Positions 26,168 to 34,829 are shown, counted from the first letter of the stretch. The stretch is DNA of 64,000 nt from Brevundimonas diminuta (GCF_022654015.1 NZ_CP073063.1:2108001-2172000); one strand, 5' to 3'. Notes: generated from the letters alone by a model not told the origin. Numbers and translations are program-made.

Positions 26168-26785
26168 TCAGGAACAGCCCTCGACCAATTGGATCGAAGG
26201 ATCGCCCGCATGGACCATCATCACCTTGCCGTCGCTGCCGATCTCATATCGAACGCCGCGCGCCGTCGGATCGGTGACATAGGTCGTCGATCCGCCTTTC
26301 GACCAGACGAACAGATCCTCGGCTGGCGCTTCCTGGTATTTATGCGGCTGGGCGAAGACCGCGCCGCCATAGGCTTGCTTGATTGCCATAGCCGTATCGC
26401 CCACCCCGAATCCGCGATCGGTCTTGGTCGTCGCACCGCGCGCCAGGGTGATTCGCGTCAGCACGCCGTTCTGGACCATCACTTGAACATCTGCGGGCGC
26501 CTTGGCCGGATGGAACTGGTCACAGACTTCGGGCTCGGCGCCGCCAGGGGCGTTCGGTTGGGAGTCCTCGCCCCAGACCTTCACCAGTTCGGCGCGCGTC
26601 ATGCCGATTCGCACCGGCCCCAGCCCTTCGGCCGTCAAAGCATTGGGATCGGCGGCGGGCGTTGCGGGCGTCTCACTCGCCGAGGCGACCGGCGCTGCGG
26701 GCTCCGAGACGCGCTCTTCCGCGCGATTGCAGGCGGCAAGGGTCAGCAGCGCGCAGGCGCTGACGGCGGTGAAACGAATCATCAT
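26168..26785 (-). CDS. putative lipoprotein of unknown function
   Basis: A 205-residue predicted lipoprotein: signal peptide with lipobox LAAC (cysteine near residue 19), then a proline/alanine-rich linker and a folded domain. The domain has the motif GLGPVRIGMTRAELVKVWG, repeated in weaker form as FGVGDTAMAIKQAYGG. That two-copy pattern resembles envelope proteins with tandem small alpha/beta repeats, but I cannot name a family. It ends in a cysteine (VEGCS) that could form a disulfide with Cys at CDQFH. Start at 26785 or one codon later. Confidence 0.7.
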   Translation of the reverse strand: MMIRFTAVSACALLTLAACNRAEERVSEPAAPVASASETPATPAADPNALTAEGLGPVRIGMTRAELVKVWGEDSQPNAPGGAEPEVCDQFHPAKAPADVQVMVQNGVLTRITLARGATTKTDRGFGVGDTAMAIKQAYGGAVFAQPHKYQEAPAEDLFVWSKGGSTTYVTDPTARGVRYEIGSDGKVMMVHAGDPSIQLVEGCS

Positions 26786-26828
26786 GCGGCGTCTCCAATG
26801 GAAGCTTCACCGGACTGAACGCACGAAA

Positions 26829-26854
26829 ACGGCGCGCGGGTCACCGCGCGCCGT
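26829..26854 (-). terminator. rho-independent terminator of rpmF
   Basis: ACGGCGCGCGG pairs perfectly with CCGCGCGCCGT around the loop GTCA. On the minus strand, 40 bases after the rpmF stop, the stem is followed by a TTTT tract. Confidence 0.85.
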
Positions 26855-26894
26855 CGAAATCGTCATCCGACCGAAGTCGGGATCGCCTGAAAGA

Positions 26895-27077
26895 CTAGTC
26901 TTCCTTGGGCGTGATGACCTGACGACCGCGATAGGTGCCGGTCTTCAGGTCGATGTGGTGCGGGCGCTTCAGCTCGCCGGTGTCCTTGTCCTCGACGTAG
27001 ACGTTCGAGGTCAGGGCGTCGTGGGCGCGGCGCATGTTGCGACGCGAGGGAGATACTTTGCGCTTCGGAACGGCCAT
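26895..27077 (-). CDS. rpmF: 50S ribosomal protein L32
   Basis: A 60-residue L32. The N-terminus [21 protein letters not shown] is diagnostic; the later [16 protein letters not shown] completes the domain. The zinc-binding cysteines found in some L32 proteins are absent, so this is the zinc-independent form. It appears to be transcribed alone, from a promoter in 27078-27211 to the terminator at 26829-26854. Confidence 0.96.
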   Translation of the reverse strand: MAVPKRKVSPSRRNMRRAHDALTSNVYVEDKDTGELKRPHHIDLKTGTYRGRQVITPKED

Positions 27078-27211
27078 GTCCGTCTCAATCTTCTAAGTCG
27101 GGCGCCGCCCAGAGCCGAGCTCCGTCTAGCGCGAAAACAATAGCGGCGGCCCGAAAGAGCCGCCACGCGAGGCGCGGCTTATGCATGAACCGCGCGACGA
27201 TTTCAAGGCGT

Positions 27212-27763
27212 TTAAGCAGGCGTCAGACGCCGGACGATCTTCGCAGGATTGCCGACCACCACCACGTCGGACGGCACGTCCTTCGTCACGACCGTTCCCG
27301 CGCCGATCACCGAACGATCGCCGATGGTGACGCCCGCCAGAACGATGGCGCCGCCGCCGATCCAGACGTCGTCCCCGATGACGATCGGCCGCGCCGTTTC
27401 CTCGCCCCGGCGGGCGACCGCATCCAACGGATGTTCCGGTGTCAAAAGCTGGACGCCTGGCCCAGCCTGGAAGTTGTCGCCGATACGGATTTCGGCGCAG
27501 TCCAGGAACACGCAGTTGGCGTTCGCAAAGGCCCGCGCGCCCAGATGAATGTTGATGCCATAATCGCAGAAGAAGCCCGGCATGATGATCGCCTTACCAT
27601 CGGCAGCATTGACCAGTTCGTTGACCAGGGCGCCGCGCCGGTCGCGATCCGGCTCGGCGTTGATGGCCACGGTCAGGGCCACGGCGCGCGCCCGGCCATC
27701 GCGCAATTCGGGATCGCCCGGATCATAGGGCAAGCCCGCCAGCATCTTTTCGCGCTCGGTCAT
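27212..27763 (-). CDS. maltose/galactoside O-acetyltransferase family protein
   Basis: A 183-residue left-handed beta-helix acyltransferase of the LacA/Maa/NodL family. An N-terminal Mac domain (MTEREKMLAGLPYDPGDPELRDGR) precedes hexapeptide repeats. Acetyl-CoA-site elements include CDYGINIHLG, NCVFLD, LLTPEHPLD with the catalytic histidine, and GAGTVVTKDVP. The acceptor sugar is unknown. Its ATG overlaps the LhgO stop (ATGA), so it is last in the lipA-coq10-lhgO-maa run. Confidence 0.88.
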   Translation of the reverse strand: MTEREKMLAGLPYDPGDPELRDGRARAVALTVAINAEPDRDRRGALVNELVNAADGKAIIMPGFFCDYGINIHLGARAFANANCVFLDCAEIRIGDNFQAGPGVQLLTPEHPLDAVARRGEETARPIVIGDDVWIGGGAIVLAGVTIGDRSVIGAGTVVTKDVPSDVVVVGNPAKIVRRLTPA

Positions 27764-28875
27764 GCGGCCTCCATCAGGGCGTCAGCCACCGCTTCACCGA
27801 TGGCCAGCGAACTGGTCAGGCCCGGGCTTTCGATGCCGAACAGGGCCATCAGACCATCGATGCCGTGATGCTCGCGGCCATGAAGCTGGAAGTCCGGTTG
27901 CGGCTCGCCTGGCCCATGCAGTTTGGGCCGAATGCCGGCGTAGTCCGGTGTCAGGGCGCCGTCGGGCAATCCCGGCCAAAAGCGGCGGATGTAAGTGGCG
28001 AACTCCTCCGCCTTGGCGGGATCGACAGAATAGTCCTCGGTGTCGACATAGGCCAGATCGGGGCCGAACACGGCCTGACCGCCCAAATCCTTGCGATAGT
28101 GGGTGCCCAGCGCGCCGGGGATGGGCGGCGGATAGATCAGGCGGTCGAACGGCGCCTTGCCCGTCAGCCGGAAATAGACGCCCTTGCCGAAATGTCCGGC
28201 GGGAATGTCGCCGGGCGGATAGCCTTGGATCAACGCCGCCACCGCCTGGGCCGACAGTCCTGGCGCGGTGACCAAAAGGCGGCTGGTGACCTGCATCGCC
28301 CCCTCCCCGCCGACACGGATCGTGAAGCCGCCGCCCGCCAGCGGCTCTGCGCCCTCGAACGGCGCTGAGACCACGACCGACCCGCCCGCATCCTCGATTT
28401 CGCCCTGCAGGGCCAGCATATAGCCGTGACTGTCGAACAGGCCGCTCTCGGGCGACAGGATGGCGGCTTGGGCGTTCAGCTCCGGCTCCAGCGCCCGCGC
28501 CTGGGCGCAGGTCAGATGCGCCAGCCCCTCGACGCCGTTCGCCGTCGCCTGTTCGAAGATGGCCTCGATCCGCTCGACCTCTGATTCTTGCGTCGCCACG
28601 ACCAGCTTGCCGCATTTCCAATGGTGGATCTTGCGGCTGGCCAGGAAGTCATAAAGGGCGCGCCGCCCCTCGACGCAGAAGCGCGCCTTCAACGACCCGG
28701 TCGGGTAATAGAGGCCGCCGTGGATCACCTCGGAATTACGAGAGGAGACGCCCTGCCCGATGTGGCCTTCTTTCTCCAGCACCAACACCGTCAGGCCCCG
28801 TTTCGAGAGCGCCCGACCGCAGGCCAGGCCCACAGCCCCGGCGCCCACGACGGCCGCGTCGAAATCGAAACTCAT
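27760..28875 (-). CDS. lhgO: L-2-hydroxyglutarate oxidase-like FAD oxidoreductase
   Basis: A 371-residue DAO-type flavoprotein. The FAD motif is AAVVGAGAVGLACGRAL (residues 7-23), followed by SSRNSEVIHGGLYYPTGSLKARFCVEGRRALY, a stretch typical of L-2-hydroxyglutarate dehydrogenases. The C-terminus includes PDYAGIRPKL and GIESPGLTSSLAIGE. L-2-hydroxyglutarate is a damage product of dehydrogenases acting on 2-oxoglutarate, and the family oxidises it back, passing electrons to the respiratory chain. ATG at 28875 overlaps the stop of the COQ10-like gene. The substrate assignment is by family only. Confidence 0.82.
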   Translation of the reverse strand: MSFDFDAAVVGAGAVGLACGRALSKRGLTVLVLEKEGHIGQGVSSRNSEVIHGGLYYPTGSLKARFCVEGRRALYDFLASRKIHHWKCGKLVVATQESEVERIEAIFEQATANGVEGLAHLTCAQARALEPELNAQAAILSPESGLFDSHGYMLALQGEIEDAGGSVVVSAPFEGAEPLAGGGFTIRVGGEGAMQVTSRLLVTAPGLSAQAVAALIQGYPPGDIPAGHFGKGVYFRLTGKAPFDRLIYPPPIPGALGTHYRKDLGGQAVFGPDLAYVDTEDYSVDPAKAEEFATYIRRFWPGLPDGALTPDYAGIRPKLHGPGEPQPDFQLHGREHHGIDGLMALFGIESPGLTSSLAIGEAVADALMEAA

Positions 28876-29324
28876 CGGCCGCCGTACCTCCGTTTCGCCT
28901 CGGCCTCGAAACAGCCGATCAGCTTTTCCACGGCCCGGTCGAAATTCGCCGACAGCATCATGTCCAGCATCCGGGATTTGAAGGCGAAGTCGATCATGAA
29001 CTCCAGCCGCGTGCCGTCCGGATGGGGAAAGAACTCCCAACGGTTCTTCAAGTGCTTGAAAGGGCCGCGTAGCAAGCCGACCTCGACCTTGGGCGCATTG
29101 CGATCATGCCGGACCCAGGTGGAGAATCGCTCCTTCAGGAAGGAGAACCCGACGCTGGCCTCCGCATCCTGCAAGCCGACGCCCTCGCCTTCCTCGCGCC
29201 CGTTCCAGACGCGCATCGACGTCACCCACGGTACGAAGTCGGGATAGGCGCGCACGTCGGCGACCAGATCGGCAAGCTGTTCGGGCGCATAGGGAAGAAT
29301 GCGCGTGACGCGGTGGACGGCCAT
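28872..29324 (-). CDS. coenzyme Q-binding protein, COQ10/RatA family
   Basis: A 150-residue START-like domain protein: RVTRILPYAPEQLADLVADVRAYPDFVPWV at the start and FKHLKNRWEFFPHPDGTRLEFMIDFAFKSRMLD near residue 95. COQ10 proteins bind ubiquinone and support respiratory electron transfer; the related RatA name comes from a different proposed role in E. coli. It starts seven bases after the lipA stop and overlaps the flavoprotein gene by four bases. A quinone-binding protein next to a flavoprotein oxidase is suggestive. Confidence 0.88.
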   Translation of the reverse strand: MAVHRVTRILPYAPEQLADLVADVRAYPDFVPWVTSMRVWNGREEGEGVGLQDAEASVGFSFLKERFSTWVRHDRNAPKVEVGLLRGPFKHLKNRWEFFPHPDGTRLEFMIDFAFKSRMLDMMLSANFDRAVEKLIGCFEAEAKRRYGGR

Positions 29325-29331
29325 GCGGGAT

Positions 29332-30294
29332 TTAGCGGCGCAGCTGCGCCTCGCGCGCCGCCTTCAGCCGGGCGAAGTCGTCGCCAGCGTGGTGCGACGA
29401 ACGCGTCAGCGGGCTGGACGACACCATCAGGAAGCCCTTGGCCCTCGCGATCGCCTCATAGGCCTTGAACTCTTCCGGCGTCACGAAGCGGTCGATGGCG
29501 GCATGTTTGCGCGTTGGCTGCAGATACTGGCCGATGGTGATGAAGTCGACGCCGGCGGACCGCATATCGTCCATCACCTGCATGACCTCTTCCTTCGTCT
29601 CGCCCAGGCCGACCATGATGCCGGACTTGGTGAATTGGTTCGGGTCCCGCTCCTTGACCATCTGCAACAGGCGCAGGCTGTGGAAGTAGCGCGCGCCCGG
29701 CCGGATCTTCAGATACAGGCGCGGCACGGTCTCGAGGTTGTGATTGAAGACGTCGGGCTTGGCGTCGATCATCACGGCCGCCGCCCCGTCCTTTCGCAGG
29801 AAGTCGGGCGTCAGGATCTCGATGGTGGTGTCCGGCGCCTGGATGCGGATCTGGCGCACCACCTCGGCGAAGTGGGCTGCGCCGCCGTCGGCCACATCGT
29901 CGCGATCGACCGAGGTGATGACGACGTGGTTCAGGCCCATCTGCTGGACGGCCAGGCCCACCTTGCCCGGTTCTTCCGGATCCAGCGGCTGGGGCAAGCC
30001 CGTCTTGACGTTGCAGAAGGCGCAGGCCCGCGTGCAGGTGTCGCCCATGATCATCAGGGTGGCGTGCTTTTGGCTCCAGCACTCGCCGATGTTCGGGCAG
30101 GCCGCTTCTTCACACACCGTCACCAGTCCCTTGGAGCGAACGATCTCCTTGGTGGCGTTATATTGACCAGAGCCCGGCGCCTTGACCCGCAGCCAGTCGG
30201 GCTTCTTCAGCACGACCGACTCGGGCCGGTTCTGCTTTTCGGGGTGACGCAGCTCGGACGGCTTGCGCTGAAGGGTGTCGATCAGGGTGACCAT
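29332..30294 (-). CDS. lipA: lipoyl synthase
   Basis: A 320-residue radical SAM enzyme inserting two sulfurs into octanoyl groups on lipoyl domains. The auxiliary cluster cysteines are Cys61, Cys66 and Cys72 ([13 protein letters not shown]); the radical SAM cluster is Cys87, Cys91 and Cys94 (CTRACAFC). The conserved C-terminal RSSHHAGD is present. Its targets, PdhB and PdhC, are encoded 6-9 kb away in the same window. Start ATG at 30294, divergent from the acyl-ACP synthetase-like gene. Confidence 0.96.
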   Translation of the reverse strand: MVTLIDTLQRKPSELRHPEKQNRPESVVLKKPDWLRVKAPGSGQYNATKEIVRSKGLVTVCEEAACPNIGECWSQKHATLMIMGDTCTRACAFCNVKTGLPQPLDPEEPGKVGLAVQQMGLNHVVITSVDRDDVADGGAAHFAEVVRQIRIQAPDTTIEILTPDFLRKDGAAAVMIDAKPDVFNHNLETVPRLYLKIRPGARYFHSLRLLQMVKERDPNQFTKSGIMVGLGETKEEVMQVMDDMRSAGVDFITIGQYLQPTRKHAAIDRFVTPEEFKAYEAIARAKGFLMVSSSPLTRSSHHAGDDFARLKAAREAQLRR

Positions 30295-30392
30295 GGCCGG
30301 TATTTCGGACTTTGAGGCCGTTTAGGCAAGGCACACCGGGTAACAGACTTGCCGCAGGCGTGATCGCGCATTGGAACTCACGCGACGTTACG

Positions 30393-30426
30393 CATCTTTT
30401 CAAGATGACGCGGCGTCATTAATGAC
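30393..30426. promoter_or_regulatory. two palindromes upstream of the acyl-ACP synthetase gene
   Basis: CATCTTTTCAAGATG (30393-30407) is a 6-bp inverted repeat with a three-base centre. GTCATTAATGAC (30415-30426) is a perfect 12-bp palindrome. They lie side by side 52-85 bases before the TTG start and are AT-rich against the local background, as expected of operator sites. The regulator is unknown. Confidence 0.5.
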
Positions 30427-30477
30427 AGTCGCCCGAACAACAGGGAGGGCCGCCCGCGTCCTCCGTAGGAGACGCGC

Positions 30478-32031
30478 TTGCGCCAGGCCCTGGATCCCTC
30501 GCTTTACGACTCGACCCTGATCGACGCCCTGATCGATGCGCGGTCGCGGTTCGGCGACAAGGAAATCCTTGAGGATCAGGACCGGCATCCGCTGACCTAC
30601 ACCGGCCTGATCCGCGCCGCCTTCGTGCTGGGCCGCAAGATCGCCAATCTGACCGACAAGGGCGAGCGGGTCGCCATCCTGCTGCCGTCGTCCATGGGCG
30701 TCGTCGTCACCTTCTTCGGTCTGCACGCCCACGGTCGTGTGCCGGTGATGCTGAACTTCACCGCCGGCGAAGCCAATCTGAATGCGGCCATCAAGGCCTC
30801 GGGCGTCAAGAAGGTGCTGACCGCCAAACGCTTCATCGACCAGGCCAAGCTGGACGACCTGATCGTCGAATTGAAGACGGTGGCCGAGGTCGTCTGGCTG
30901 GACGACGTGCGCAAGACCATCGGCCTGGCCGACAAGCTCTATGGTCTCGCCGCCGGCGCGGCGCCCAAGCGGTTCCGCGTAAAGACGGACCCCGACGCGC
31001 CTGGCGTCGTCCTGTTCACCTCCGGCAGCTTCGGCACGCCCAAGGGCGTGGTGCTGAGCCAGAAGAACCTCGTCGCCAATGCGCGTCAGGTGGCGGCCCA
31101 TATCGACCTGTCGCCGGACTGGGTGATGTTCAATCCCCTGCCGACCTTCCACTGTTTCGGGCTGACCGGCGGGGTCATCCTGCCGCTGCTCCAAGGGTTG
31201 AAGGCCTTCCAGTATCCGTCGCCGCTGCACGCCAAACAGATCACCGACCTGCTGCCCCAGGTGAACGCCTCGATCCTGTTCGCGACCGACACCTTCCTGA
31301 ACCAGTACGGCCGCGTCGCCGAACCGAACGACTTCTCGACGCTGAAGTTCGTCGTCGCCGGCGCCGAGAAGGTGCGCGAGGAAACCCGCACCCTGTTCAA
31401 CACCAAGTTCGGCGGCGTCGAACTGCTGGAAGGCTATGGCGCGACCGAGGCCTCGCCCGTCATCGCCGTCAACCATCCTGACCGCAACGCGCCCGGCACG
31501 GTCGGCCAGGTGCTGCCTGGCATCGACTGGAAGCTGGAACCGGTCGAGGGCATCGACGCCGGCGGTCGCCTGATGCTGCGAGGGCCCAATGTCATGAGCG
31601 GCTATGTCACTTCGGCCGAGCCCCTGCAGTGGGATCCCATTGGCGACGACTGGCTGGACACCGGCGACATCGTCGATGTGACGGACGACGGCTATGTCAC
31701 CATCCGCGGCCGCGCCAAGCGTTTCGCCAAGATCGGCGGCGAGATGGTCTCGCTGACCGCCGTCGAAGGGATCGCCGGCGCCGTCTGGCCTGATCAGCGC
31801 CACGCCGTCGTGTCGATCCCGGACAGCCGCAAGGGCGAGAAGCTGGTGCTCGTCACTGACCACGCAGACGCTGAGGTCGCTCCACTGGCTGAATGGGCGC
31901 GGACCAACGGTGCGCCCGAACTGATCGTGCCCAAAAAGATCGTCAAGGTCGTCGAGGTCCCCGTCCTGGGCACCGGCAAGACCGACTACGTGTCGATCCA
32001 GAAGATGGTCGAGGCCGAGAAGGCGGCCTGA
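30478..32031 (+). CDS. AMP-binding acyl-ACP/acyl-CoA synthetase (Aas C-terminal type)
   Basis: A 517-residue adenylate-forming enzyme. It aligns by eye with the synthetase half of E. coli Aas: FTSGSFGTPKGVVLSQKNLVAN, PLPTFHCFGLTGGVILPLLQG, PSPLHAKQ, LEGYGATEASPVI, DTGDIV and RGRAKRFAKIGGEMVSLTAVE, with the catalytic lysine in LGTGKTDYV. The acyltransferase domain of Aas is absent. The P-loop reads SGSFG where SGSEG or SGSTG is usual. Probable role: activating free fatty acids for ACP or phospholipid repair. TTG at 30478 has GGAG six bases upstream. Confidence 0.85.
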   Translation: MRQALDPSLYDSTLIDALIDARSRFGDKEILEDQDRHPLTYTGLIRAAFVLGRKIANLTDKGERVAILLPSSMGVVVTFFGLHAHGRVPVMLNFTAGEANLNAAIKASGVKKVLTAKRFIDQAKLDDLIVELKTVAEVVWLDDVRKTIGLADKLYGLAAGAAPKRFRVKTDPDAPGVVLFTSGSFGTPKGVVLSQKNLVANARQVAAHIDLSPDWVMFNPLPTFHCFGLTGGVILPLLQGLKAFQYPSPLHAKQITDLLPQVNASILFATDTFLNQYGRVAEPNDFSTLKFVVAGAEKVREETRTLFNTKFGGVELLEGYGATEASPVIAVNHPDRNAPGTVGQVLPGIDWKLEPVEGIDAGGRLMLRGPNVMSGYVTSAEPLQWDPIGDDWLDTGDIVDVTDDGYVTIRGRAKRFAKIGGEMVSLTAVEGIAGAVWPDQRHAVVSIPDSRKGEKLVLVTDHADAEVAPLAEWARTNGAPELIVPKKIVKVVEVPVLGTGKTDYVSIQKMVEAEKAA

Positions 32032-32790
32032 TCAGCCGATCCGGACGCCCGTCATGGAGATCGAGCCGCCGTCGATACGGTCGTTGAAGAAGCTGACCGC
32101 CTCGCCCGGCTCCTGCTGGGCGGCGATATAAAGCACCGGCAGGAAATGTTCGTCGGTCGGCACGCTCAGTTGCGCGTCCTCGGCCAAGCCCACCCAGTCG
32201 ATCAGGGCCTCATGGTCGCCCCGTTCGAACGCCGCCTTGACCGCTTCGTTGAAGCCGGTCGCCCAGGCATAGGGCTCTGCGCCGTCCTCGCGTTTCCACG
32301 TCCGCAGATTGTGGACGAAATCGCCCGAGCCGGCGATGACGATCCCCTCGTCGCGCAGCGGTTTCAGCGCCTTGGCCAGGTCGTAATGCTGGCGCGCCGT
32401 CAGCTCGCGGTTCAGCGACAACTGCACCACAGGCACGTCCGCTTCTGGCCACACATGGCACAGCACCGACCAGGTCCCGTGATCCAGGCCCCACGCTTGC
32501 GTCTGGACGGCCCCGGTCAGCGCCGACACCCGCGCCGCCAAGGCAGGCGACCCGGGCGCCGGATACTGCATCTCATGAAGTTCGCGCGGGAAGTTGCCGA
32601 AGTCATGAATGGTCTCGGGCCTCTCCTGCGCGGTGACGCCCAGCCCGCGCGTCTCCCAGTGGGCGGAGATCATCACCGCACCCTTGGGCCTGCCGATCGC
32701 TTCGCCCAGCGCACGCCAGGCGGCCCCATAGGGACCGCCGAGCGCGTTCATGGGCGAACCATGGCCGAAGAAGACGGCGGGCTGACGCAT
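32032..32790 (-). CDS. DODA-type extradiol dioxygenase (YgiD-like)
   Basis: A 252-residue LigB-superfamily protein of the 4,5-DOPA dioxygenase type. Metal-binding residues lie in FFGHGSPMNAL (His near residue 10), SAHWETRG (about 43-50), GLDHGTWSVL and SGDFVHNL. Bacterial members cleave catecholic rings; the natural substrate here is unknown. The ATG at 32790 lies five bases after the wrbA stop. It converges on the acyl-ACP synthetase gene with the stops abutting in TGATCA. Confidence 0.88.
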   Translation of the reverse strand: MRQPAVFFGHGSPMNALGGPYGAAWRALGEAIGRPKGAVMISAHWETRGLGVTAQERPETIHDFGNFPRELHEMQYPAPGSPALAARVSALTGAVQTQAWGLDHGTWSVLCHVWPEADVPVVQLSLNRELTARQHYDLAKALKPLRDEGIVIAGSGDFVHNLRTWKREDGAEPYAWATGFNEAVKAAFERGDHEALIDWVGLAEDAQLSVPTDEHFLPVLYIAAQQEPGEAVSFFNDRIDGGSISMTGVRIG

Positions 32791-32794
32791 CAGA

Positions 32795-33397
32795 TTAACC
32801 GTGCAGCTTCTTGGCCAGCTCGGCGATATGCTTGCCCTGGAACCGGGCGCCGTCCAGCTCGACGTCGCTGGGCTGACGCGAGCCGTCGCCGCCCGTGATC
32901 GTCGACGCGCCATAGGGCGAGCCGCCGTGGATGGCGTCCAGCGTCATCTGTCCCTGGAAGGAATAGGGCAGACCCACGACCGGCATGCCGTGGTGCATGA
33001 AGAAGTTGTGCAGGCCTTGGAACGTCGTCTCCTGACCGCCGTGCTGTGTCGCCGTCGCGGTGAAGGCCCCGCCCAACTTGCCGATCAAGGCGCCCGAGAA
33101 CCACAGGCCGCCGGCCTGATCCAGGAACGCGCGCATCTGCGACGCGGCCGAACCGAAGCGGGTGCCGGCGCCGATGATGATGGCGTCGTAGTCCTTCAGA
33201 TCGTCGATCTTGGCGATCGGCGCCTTCTGATCCAGCTTGTAGTGCGAGGCCTTGGCCAGTTCTTCCGGCACGGTTTCCGGCACGCGCTTGATGTCCACGA
33301 CGGCGCCTTCGACCTCGCGCGCGCCTTCGGCGACCGCCTCCGCCATGGTTTCCAGGTGACCATAGGTCGAATGATAGAGGACGAGGATTTTCGGCAT
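32795..33397 (-). CDS. wrbA: NAD(P)H:quinone oxidoreductase WrbA
   Basis: A 200-residue flavodoxin-like WrbA. The FMN phosphate loop is [12 protein letters not shown] (about residues 8-19), followed by [35 protein letters not shown] and [20 protein letters not shown], all typical. It reduces quinones by two electrons, preventing semiquinone formation. GGAG lies eight bases before the ATG at 33397. The dioxygenase gene follows in the same operon, so the pair may handle catechol or quinone compounds (inference). Confidence 0.93.
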   Translation of the reverse strand: MPKILVLYHSTYGHLETMAEAVAEGAREVEGAVVDIKRVPETVPEELAKASHYKLDQKAPIAKIDDLKDYDAIIIGAGTRFGSAASQMRAFLDQAGGLWFSGALIGKLGGAFTATATQHGGQETTFQGLHNFFMHHGMPVVGLPYSFQGQMTLDAIHGGSPYGASTITGGDGSRQPSDVELDGARFQGKHIAELAKKLHG

Positions 33398-33495
33398 CGA
33401 GGAGGCTCCGTTGAATGACAAGGGTCGTCATTCGCAACAACGACCGTTGCTAACTTGGCGCGCTGCTGAGGCTTCCGCAAGTCCCCGACATCAAA

Positions 33496-33954
33496 TCACG
33501 TCTTGAAGGGACAGACGGTATCGTAAAAGGCCTCGTCGCCCGGCGTGGAGCGACCGCGGCGACAGTGGAAACGATGCTCCATCACCATCGCCTGCTGCTC
33601 AATGTTCAACGCGTCCCACCGGCAGGTCGGTTCCACGCGATAGGCGTAGGAGGCGGAGGTGTCCCCAGCCTTCAGCTTGGCGAACAGCAGATTGACACCC
33701 TGCTGGGCCTGCCAGACGTGCGTCAGTTCATGGATCAGGACGCCCTGCATTCGCTCGGACGCCAAAGTGAAGTCTGCGACGAGCTGCGCTTGCGGCCACA
33801 CGACCCAATCTCGCCCGAACCAGCGTCCAGCGACGAAGGCGCGGCGGAACGGCCAGCCGATCAAACGGACGGGCGCAAGGTCGATGGCGGCGCCGAACGC
33901 CTCTCGCGCCAGGCCCTTTTCAGCTTCGGTCAGGGCGCGAACGAAGGATCCCAA
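33496..33954 (-). CDS. putative zinc metallopeptidase with HELTH motif
   Basis: About 152 residues. The motif VLIHELTHVWQAQQG (about residues 84-98) is an HExxH zinc site; the upstream GRDWVVWPQAQLVADF and the C-terminal NIEQQAMVMEHRFHCRRG resemble the group annotated in alphaproteobacteria as 'vgr related protein'. No signal peptide is seen. The start is unclear: TTG at 33954 overlaps the 3' end of the M15 peptidase gene by 25 bases, and TTG at 33978 by more. Activity is not demonstrated for this group. Confidence 0.65.
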   Translation of the reverse strand: MGSFVRALTEAEKGLAREAFGAAIDLAPVRLIGWPFRRAFVAGRWFGRDWVVWPQAQLVADFTLASERMQGVLIHELTHVWQAQQGVNLLFAKLKAGDTSASYAYRVEPTCRWDALNIEQQAMVMEHRFHCRRGRSTPGDEAFYDTVCPFKT

Positions 33955-34787
33955 GGCTTCACATACTCCCAGTGCCAAGGCTCATAGACATAGGGCACAA
34001 AGCCGAAACGCCCAGCGTTCGCCACTAGCCATCGATACGTCGCCGACCGCGCCATATATTCGCGGCTGGCCGGAGTGGTTGAATCGACGCCCAGACCGGG
34101 TGCCTGGCCGACATACAGATCGACCGCCGTCCCCGTCCGGTGTGGCGAACAGACCGCGCGGCGCAGCCCATCGCAGTTGCCCTGCTGCGCACAGCGCGCC
34201 GCGTCCGCCTCGGGATCGCGGAAGCCGGAGAAGATCTGCAGCAGTTCGGGATCGGCGCCCACCTCAGGAACCTCCGCCCGCGCGGCCGCGACCAGCCGGC
34301 GATAGGCGTCCAGCACGTCCCGGCGCAGCAGACGTGTCAGACGGTCTGCATGTTCCTCGGACGCGACCAGATAGCCGAGCTGATTGATCGGCGGCGGCTC
34401 GGGACAGGCTCCGCCGACGCGCGCCATGACGAACGGCCGCCGCTCCTGCCAAAGGCCGCGAAACACCTGGAATGTCGCCGCATCGAATAGACCGGTCGGC
34501 GTGAGGCCATAGGTCTGCTGGAACCCCGCCAGTTGCGACGCAAAGATCGGCGTGCCGGGTCCGCACGTCGTATGCAGTTCGCGCTGGATCAGCGGCAGAT
34601 AGGCCCGCCACCCCCACTCCGCCGCTCCGAACGGCGCCCATTCCATGCCGTAGGCCGACGCCGCGTTCGCCAGTCCCTGCGCCTGCCATCCGTCGGCATT
34701 GGTGTGGCATGGGCCGGCCGCCCGCGCGCCGCCGGCGAACGTCAGAACGCAGCAAACGGACAGGAACGCAAAAAGGCTTCGCCACAT
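33930..34787 (-). CDS. M15 family (VanY-like) peptidase, exported
   Basis: A 285-residue protein with a signal peptide (residues 1-23, ending ARA). The middle region (QRELHTTCGPGTPIF, LAGFQQTYGLTPTGLFDAATFQVF) looks like a peptidoglycan-binding domain. The C-terminal VanY domain has SGFRDPEAD, SPHRTGTAVDLYVG with zinc ligands, and YEPWHWEYV with the last ligand. It should trim D-Ala or cross-links of peptidoglycan in the periplasm. It overlaps the downstream HELTH gene, suggesting co-expression. Confidence 0.88.
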   Translation of the reverse strand: MWRSLFAFLSVCCVLTFAGGARAAGPCHTNADGWQAQGLANAASAYGMEWAPFGAAEWGWRAYLPLIQRELHTTCGPGTPIFASQLAGFQQTYGLTPTGLFDAATFQVFRGLWQERRPFVMARVGGACPEPPPINQLGYLVASEEHADRLTRLLRRDVLDAYRRLVAAARAEVPEVGADPELLQIFSGFRDPEADAARCAQQGNCDGLRRAVCSPHRTGTAVDLYVGQAPGLGVDSTTPASREYMARSATYRWLVANAGRFGFVPYVYEPWHWEYVKPWDPSFAP

Positions 34788-34829
34788 GTCCCACAGGAAG
34801 CCCCAAGCCGGTCGATCTCACAAGTGCAT

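Noticed and set aside
28872..29324. RatA toxin
   Set aside because: The protein belongs to the COQ10/START family; the RatA toxin name is inherited from annotation, and there is no antitoxin partner beside it.
30400..31863. 487-codon minus-strand frame opposite the acyl-ACP synthetase gene
   Set aside because: The plus-strand frame has a complete set of adenylate-enzyme motifs; the minus frame has none.
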